From assembly GCA_964416755.1 (NCBI GenBank), contig CAYQFH010000055.1, positions 1 through 16,676 of the forward strand: a DNA stretch of 16,676 bases, given 5' to 3'. The first letter of the stretch is position 1; the number at the start of each line of letters is the position of its first letter. The notes beneath the pieces were generated by a model. That model was not told the DNA's origin, did no database searches, and saw only the letters and a list, made by a program, of their open reading frames with translations. Of this stretch, positions 13,246 through 16,676 are shown in pieces. This DNA comes from Thiopontia sp964416755 (GTDB lineage: Bacteria > Pseudomonadota > Gammaproteobacteria > GCF-002020875). The translations under genes were made by a program, and so were the position numbers.

Positions 13246-13356
13246 GGTTCTGTCTCTCCGTTTTATTGTTTTATTATTTCCGGATCATTATCTGCCCGGT
13301 TTGTATCTAAGCTATCGGCGTAAGGGAGTCCGTAATTAATAAATTTTTTTGATTGT

Positions 13357-13386
13357 TTGTCTCCTGTTCAAGAATTTATTGATAAT
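13357..13386 (+). promoter_or_regulatory. Possible sigma-70 promoter of the methyltransferase operon
   Basis: TTGTCT (13357-13362), 18-bp spacer, GATAAT (13381-13386), giving a leader of about 50 nt. The remainder of the 13246-13445 gap is AT-rich and shows nothing else clear. Confidence 0.4.
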
Positions 13387-13445
13387 ACTGCCTGAAAAGT
13401 GCTCTCATACCCCCCTCCATAAAACAGAATTTGTCCTCCTGAAAG

Positions 13446-14051
13446 ATGCCATCCAAGAAGAAACCCTATGCCGAAGCGTGTGATCAGAACGGGCCCCACA
13501 TTCGCAAAATCCTGGACAACCATCTTCCCGAACAAGGCACACTACTAGAGATTGGCAGCGGCACCGGGCAACATGCCGTGATGTTTGCAGAGGCCTTTCC
13601 AGAGATCCACTGGCAGACCAGCGACCGGCAAGAGATGCACGAAGGGATTCAGCAGTGGATTGACGAATCAAACTGCAGCAATCTCTGTTCCCCTATTGCG
13701 CTCGATGTACTGCATGACCCCTGGCCTGATCAGAGCTTCGATGCGATCTTCTCTGCCAATACTGCACACATTATGCCGATGGAGGGGGTAGAGGCGATGT
13801 TTACAGGCATTGCCAAGATCCTCAAACCTGATGCTCCCTTTCTGATCTATGGCCCCTTTATGTACGATGGTGAACACATCAGTGAGAGCAACTGGCGTTT
13901 TGATCGCTGGATTCGCTCCTGGGAACCGCACCGGGGGATTCGGGATGTGATCTGGCTAAAGAAGATCGCCGAACCACTGGGACTGATTCTGGTGGAGGAT
14001 ATCGAGATGCCGGAGAACAACCGCACACTGCTCTGGAAAAGAGTGAGTTGA
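13446..14051 (+). CDS. DUF938 SAM-dependent methyltransferase
   Basis: A 201-residue class I methyltransferase of the DUF938 (METTL26-like) family. SAM-binding motif I is LLEIGSGTGQHAVMFA (about 33-48). Further family signatures: WQTSDRQE, ALDVLHDPWP, FSANTAHIMP, LIYGPFMYDG, SNWRFDRWIRSWEPHRGIRD and PENNRTLLWKR. The length is normal for the family. The substrate is unknown. The ribosome site is weak (CTGAAAG). The COG0523 GTPase gene begins 12 nt after its stop, so the two form an operon. Confidence 0.93.
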   Translation: MPSKKKPYAEACDQNGPHIRKILDNHLPEQGTLLEIGSGTGQHAVMFAEAFPEIHWQTSDRQEMHEGIQQWIDESNCSNLCSPIALDVLHDPWPDQSFDAIFSANTAHIMPMEGVEAMFTGIAKILKPDAPFLIYGPFMYDGEHISESNWRFDRWIRSWEPHRGIRDVIWLKKIAEPLGLILVEDIEMPENNRTLLWKRVS

Positions 14052-14063
14052 GAATTCATTAAG

Positions 14064-14987
14064 ATGGTCCAGCCACTCCAACAGATCCCCACCAATATCA
14101 TTACCGGATTTCTCGGTGCGGGTAAAACCACCGCCATCCTCCACCTGCTGAAGAACCGACCTGATTCAGAGCGCTGGGCGGTACTGGTGAATGAGTTTGG
14201 TGAGGTAGGCGTCGATGGCACACTGCTCTCTGCCACAACTGCTGAACCGGTCACCATCAGGGAGGTGCCTGGTGGCTGTCTCTGCTGTGCGGCCAGTGTA
14301 CCGATGAAGGTGGCACTAAACCAGCTATTGAAGGAGGCGAAACCCCACCGCCTGTTGATTGAGCCAACCGGGCTTGGCCACCCCAGACAGATTCTCGACA
14401 TGCTCAGCGATACAGCGTACCAATCGGTGCTTGATCTGCAGGCAACGCTGACGCTGGTCGATGCACGCAAAGTGAATGATCAGCGTTATCGTGAACATCC
14501 CACCTTTCAACAGCAGCTGGCTGTGGCCGATCTGGTGATTGCCAACCATGCTGACCAGTACCGTGGTGACGAGCTGCAACAGTTACAGCACTATCTGCAA
14601 CAGCACGGATGGGGAGAGCGCCCCCTCTACCCGACCACACAAGCTGCCGTGGTAGGTAACTGGCTCAGCCTTCCCCACTTTGCCCACACTGTAACCGAGG
14701 CTTCATCTACCCAGCACGGAACCGACTTTTACAGCAAGGGGTGGCGCTACGACTCATCGATTCGATTTGATCTGGGATTGATCACCCGCTGCTTTCAGCA
14801 GCTGAAGATGGTGCGACTGAAGGCGGCACTACTCACTCGCGAGGGGGCGTATGCCTTCAATCAAATCGAAGGGGCTGTGCAATGCACTCCCCTACCCCAT
14901 CTGCCAGAGAGTCGCATCGAGATTATCGACCTTGAACCCCACCCATGGGAGACACTGGAGCAGCAGTTTCTGCAGTGTTGCGCTTGA
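14064..14987 (+). CDS. COG0523/CobW-family GTPase (metallochaperone-like)
   Basis: A 307-residue G3E GTPase. Walker A is GFLGAGKTT (15-23), the family metal-binding motif is GCLCC (71-75), and the switch-like EPTGLGHP is at about 100-107. The base-specificity motif reads NHAD (161-164) rather than NKxD. The CobW C-terminal domain (about 215-300) is present but compact. Members insert or deliver Zn, Co, Fe or Ni; no His-rich stretch shows which. It is the second gene of the methyltransferase operon. Its last 65 nt overlap the 3' end of the convergent vWA gene. Confidence 0.93.
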   Translation: MVQPLQQIPTNIITGFLGAGKTTAILHLLKNRPDSERWAVLVNEFGEVGVDGTLLSATTAEPVTIREVPGGCLCCAASVPMKVALNQLLKEAKPHRLLIEPTGLGHPRQILDMLSDTAYQSVLDLQATLTLVDARKVNDQRYREHPTFQQQLAVADLVIANHADQYRGDELQQLQHYLQQHGWGERPLYPTTQAAVVGNWLSLPHFAHTVTEASSTQHGTDFYSKGWRYDSSIRFDLGLITRCFQQLKMVRLKAALLTREGAYAFNQIEGAVQCTPLPHLPESRIEIIDLEPHPWETLEQQFLQCCA

Positions 14988-15807
14988 TATCTGCACTGTT
15001 GAAGATCTGTAGTGTCCATGACTGACCACTGTCGATAAAGGTGGTATCAGCATCGATTGCCAATGCTATAGCTGAGGTTCGATCTGCACTGATCGGGGTC
15101 TGGGTATATTTCATGAAGAGTTGGTCCACCCGCCGGTTCAACTGCTGCAGATCGGAGCGACACTGCTCCAGCACATCGTCATAACAGATGTTGTCATAGT
15201 GAACAAAGAGATAGCGCTGCTTCTGCGGCAATGACCACGGGTAGTCCAGCGCCTGCTGCAGTGCCTGGCCGAGTGCTTCGGGACCATCCCGGTTGAGATG
15301 GCTCTCATTGTTCTGCCCGAATGATTCACTGCGGATGCGGTGGAGCAGATCGATAATGGCGGCCAGATCCGTACGATCCTGTCGGGGGTCGATATTTGCC
15401 TTGAGGATCGGATAACGGGTCTTGCGATCTCCGTAGAGGATCAGCCCGATCTTGAGCTGCTTGTTACGCTTCTGCCAGAAGCGGGAGAGGGTGCGCAACT
15501 CATACTCCAGCCCATCCAGGAAGTTGGCGTAGGAGTTTGAGAAGTCGACCAGCAGCAGTATCTCAAGGTCGCTGATAGAGATCCGCTCATTCTCCTCCAC
15601 CAGCTGCTCAATCTGCTGCTGGAGCGTCTCGCGCTCACGGTAGAGTGCGCTCACCTCCTCCACCATGGAGTCACCTGCCTCTCTGCCACTGTTCATGAAG
15701 AAAGGGAGCGAGACGATGGTGAGGATGACAAAGGCACCCAGTGCAGAGGCAAACAGATCAATACTGGCAACACCGAAGATGCTGTGGTGGCTGCGCGGCT
15801 GATACAT
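14923..15807 (-). CDS. MotB-like membrane protein with von Willebrand A-type domain
   Basis: A 294-residue protein. One N-terminal helix (about 14-37) carries a single Asp, D17 in VASIDLFASALGAF, placed like the proton-binding Asp of MotB/ExbD/TolR. A periplasmic coiled coil follows (about 45-76, rich in Glu and Gln), then a vWA-like domain with the MIDAS motif DFSNS (D88, S90, S92). There is no OmpA peptidoglycan-binding domain, the usual C-terminus of MotB or ZorB. It lies 3 nt after the MotA/TolQ-like gene, which makes them partners of an ion-driven complex whose output domain is vWA. The 3' end overlaps the convergent GTPase gene by 65 nt. Confidence 0.8.
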   Translation of the reverse strand: MYQPRSHHSIFGVASIDLFASALGAFVILTIVSLPFFMNSGREAGDSMVEEVSALYRERETLQQQIEQLVEENERISISDLEILLLVDFSNSYANFLDGLEYELRTLSRFWQKRNKQLKIGLILYGDRKTRYPILKANIDPRQDRTDLAAIIDLLHRIRSESFGQNNESHLNRDGPEALGQALQQALDYPWSLPQKQRYLFVHYDNICYDDVLEQCRSDLQQLNRRVDQLFMKYTQTPISADRTSAIALAIDADTTFIDSGQSWTLQIFNSADIKRNTAETAAPVSPMGGVQGR

Positions 15808-15810
15808 TGT

Positions 15811-16611
15811 CTACAGTGGACCGGAGAGGCGGTCATTGATCTCCTGCTCCTCCAGTGTGGAGATGAAGGAGCTGAGCATGGTCAACAAGGTAGAGAGTAC
15901 CAGCCCGGCAATGGTGGTGTAGAAGGCGTAACCAAGTGCATGGACGATACCGCTGAACCAGACCTCGATCGCCACCTGATCAAGCAGATTGGCTGGTAGC
16001 TCCGAGGCCTTTTCCAGTGCAAAGGAGATTCCCACCACGGTACCAAGAAAACCGAGCGTCGGAATCGCCCAGATCACAATCTGAATTGCCCGGTAGTTGA
16101 GATCATGTTGATGCAACACGCGATCCAGATCCAGATTGGTCAACATCTGCTCACGGTAATGGGTCACCGAGAGGAAGCGGATAAAGAGCAGCTCCAGAAT
16201 GGTACTGAAGAAGAGGCTCCACATGATCATGTAGATCGCCTTGGCCCAGACCGGACTATTAAGGCCAAAGAAGATCTCCACGATCAGATAGAAGTCGCTA
16301 TCGGGGGCGATGGCAGCAAAGGCGTAGTAGACCACCACCAGAAAGGCGGATGTGGAGTAGAGCAGTACCTTGACATAGGAGAGCGAGCGAATAAAAGCGG
16401 TAACCACTGCAAAAACGAACAACCCATAGAACAACTGCGGCAGATACTCTTCCAACGGTTGATCCGGCAGTGACCCAAACCAGGAGATCAGTTGATCGAA
16501 GTAGTCTCTGGAGAGGAGGTTGATCAGCGTCAGTGAGAGTGTGCCCCACAATATCCAGATCAGCAGTACCCGCAGGGTTGGACTCTGTTTGAGAAAGTGA
16601 GTGGGTACCAT
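15811..16611 (-). CDS. MotA/TolQ/ExbB-type proton channel protein
   Basis: A 266-residue membrane protein with about six hydrophobic segments (for example 13-33, 58-78, 80-100, 130-150, 178-200, 217-245). The channel signature is IVIWAIPTLGFLGTVVGISFAL, matching the P-x-LG-LGTV-x-GI motif of ExbB, TolQ and MotA, followed by a last helix rich in small residues (HALGYAFYTTIAGLVLSTL). It starts 2 nt after the mnmE stop with no good ribosome site, so it is translationally coupled. It pairs with the downstream vWA protein. It is longer at the N-terminus than ExbB/TolQ and lacks the long cytosolic tail of ZorA. The function driven by the ion flow is unknown. Confidence 0.87.
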   Translation of the reverse strand: MVPTHFLKQSPTLRVLLIWILWGTLSLTLINLLSRDYFDQLISWFGSLPDQPLEEYLPQLFYGLFVFAVVTAFIRSLSYVKVLLYSTSAFLVVVYYAFAAIAPDSDFYLIVEIFFGLNSPVWAKAIYMIMWSLFFSTILELLFIRFLSVTHYREQMLTNLDLDRVLHQHDLNYRAIQIVIWAIPTLGFLGTVVGISFALEKASELPANLLDQVAIEVWFSGIVHALGYAFYTTIAGLVLSTLLTMLSSFISTLEEQEINDRLSGPL

Positions 16612-16613
16612 GG

Positions 16614-16676
16614 CTATTTACCGATACAGAAAGAGGAGAAGATCTTACCCAACAAATCATCGCTGGTGAACTCTCC
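16614..16676 (-). CDS. mnmE: MnmE (TrmE) tRNA-modification GTPase, C-terminal end only
   Basis: Only the last 20 residues are in the window: GEFTSDDLLGKIFSSFCIGK then TAG. The FCIGK tail is the invariant MnmE C-terminus, whose Cys belongs to the C(I/L/V)GK motif needed for wobble-uridine modification with MnmG. The 5' end is outside. The channel gene follows after 2 nt, so the envelope pair shares the mnmE transcript. Confidence 0.95.
   Translation of the reverse strand, partial: GEFTSDDLLGKIFSSFCIGK

Noticed and set aside
15811..16611. Zorya-type antiphage defence (ZorA/ZorB)
   Set aside because: The partner lacks an OmpA domain, the channel lacks a ZorA tail, and no zorC/D/E-like gene is present. 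The genes follow mnmE instead of lying in a defence island.

Overview
The window looks like chromosomal DNA of a free-swimming or host-associated gammaproteobacterium, plausibly a sulfur oxidiser. The house-keeping proteins (TypA, the MnmE C-terminus, a DUF938 methyltransferase, an ABC-2 exporter) are of proteobacterial type. A small, heavily expressed secreted Gly/Ala/Asp protein resembles sulfur-globule envelope proteins. The lineage is an inference; nothing here fixes a genus. The sequence contains one run of exactly 100 Ns (11060-11159), so this is a scaffold with an unresolved gap.

Left part (1-4081): a two-component system is encoded divergently (response regulator minus, histidine kinase plus). 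Downstream of the regulator lie two minus-strand secreted proteins, a 69-residue one and a large Ig-like adhesin that runs off the window. The same 19-bp direct-repeat box (TTACA-N5-TTACA) occurs upstream of the regulator and upstream of the secreted pair, each followed by a -10 hexamer at a matching distance. This suggests the regulator controls both itself and the adhesin.

Middle (4136-9490): a minus-strand pirin/CDGSH iron-sulfur pair is divergent from a LysR regulator with a T-N11-A operator at its start. Next comes the sulfur-globule-like gene with a strong promoter, a 5' stem-loop and a strong terminator. After it lie typA (minus) and a divergently transcribed unknown protein.

The most unusual region is 10317-11549, between a short atypical flagellin and an ABC transporter. 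It has no convincing protein gene. It contains a duplicated three-transcript small-RNA cassette: in each copy a minus RNA (M3 or M4) is divergent from a plus RNA (PA or PB), which converges on a second minus RNA (M1 or M2). M1 and M2 are about 94 nt, 88/90 identical over the aligned segment, end in perfect terminators, and each begins exactly 12 nt after a sigma-54 (GG-N10-GC) promoter. The M1/M2 loop is complementary to the flagellin start codon. The PA/PB 5' end is perfectly complementary over 10 nt to the Shine-Dalgarno region of a 42-residue membrane peptide at 13117-13245. This looks like an undescribed sRNA regulatory locus.

Right part (11550-16676): an ABC-2 ATPase/permease pair, the tiny membrane protein, a methyltransferase/COG0523 GTPase operon, and a minus-strand operon made of the mnmE 3' end, a MotA/TolQ/ExbB-type channel and a MotB-like protein with a von Willebrand A domain. 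The last two form a probable ion-driven envelope machine.
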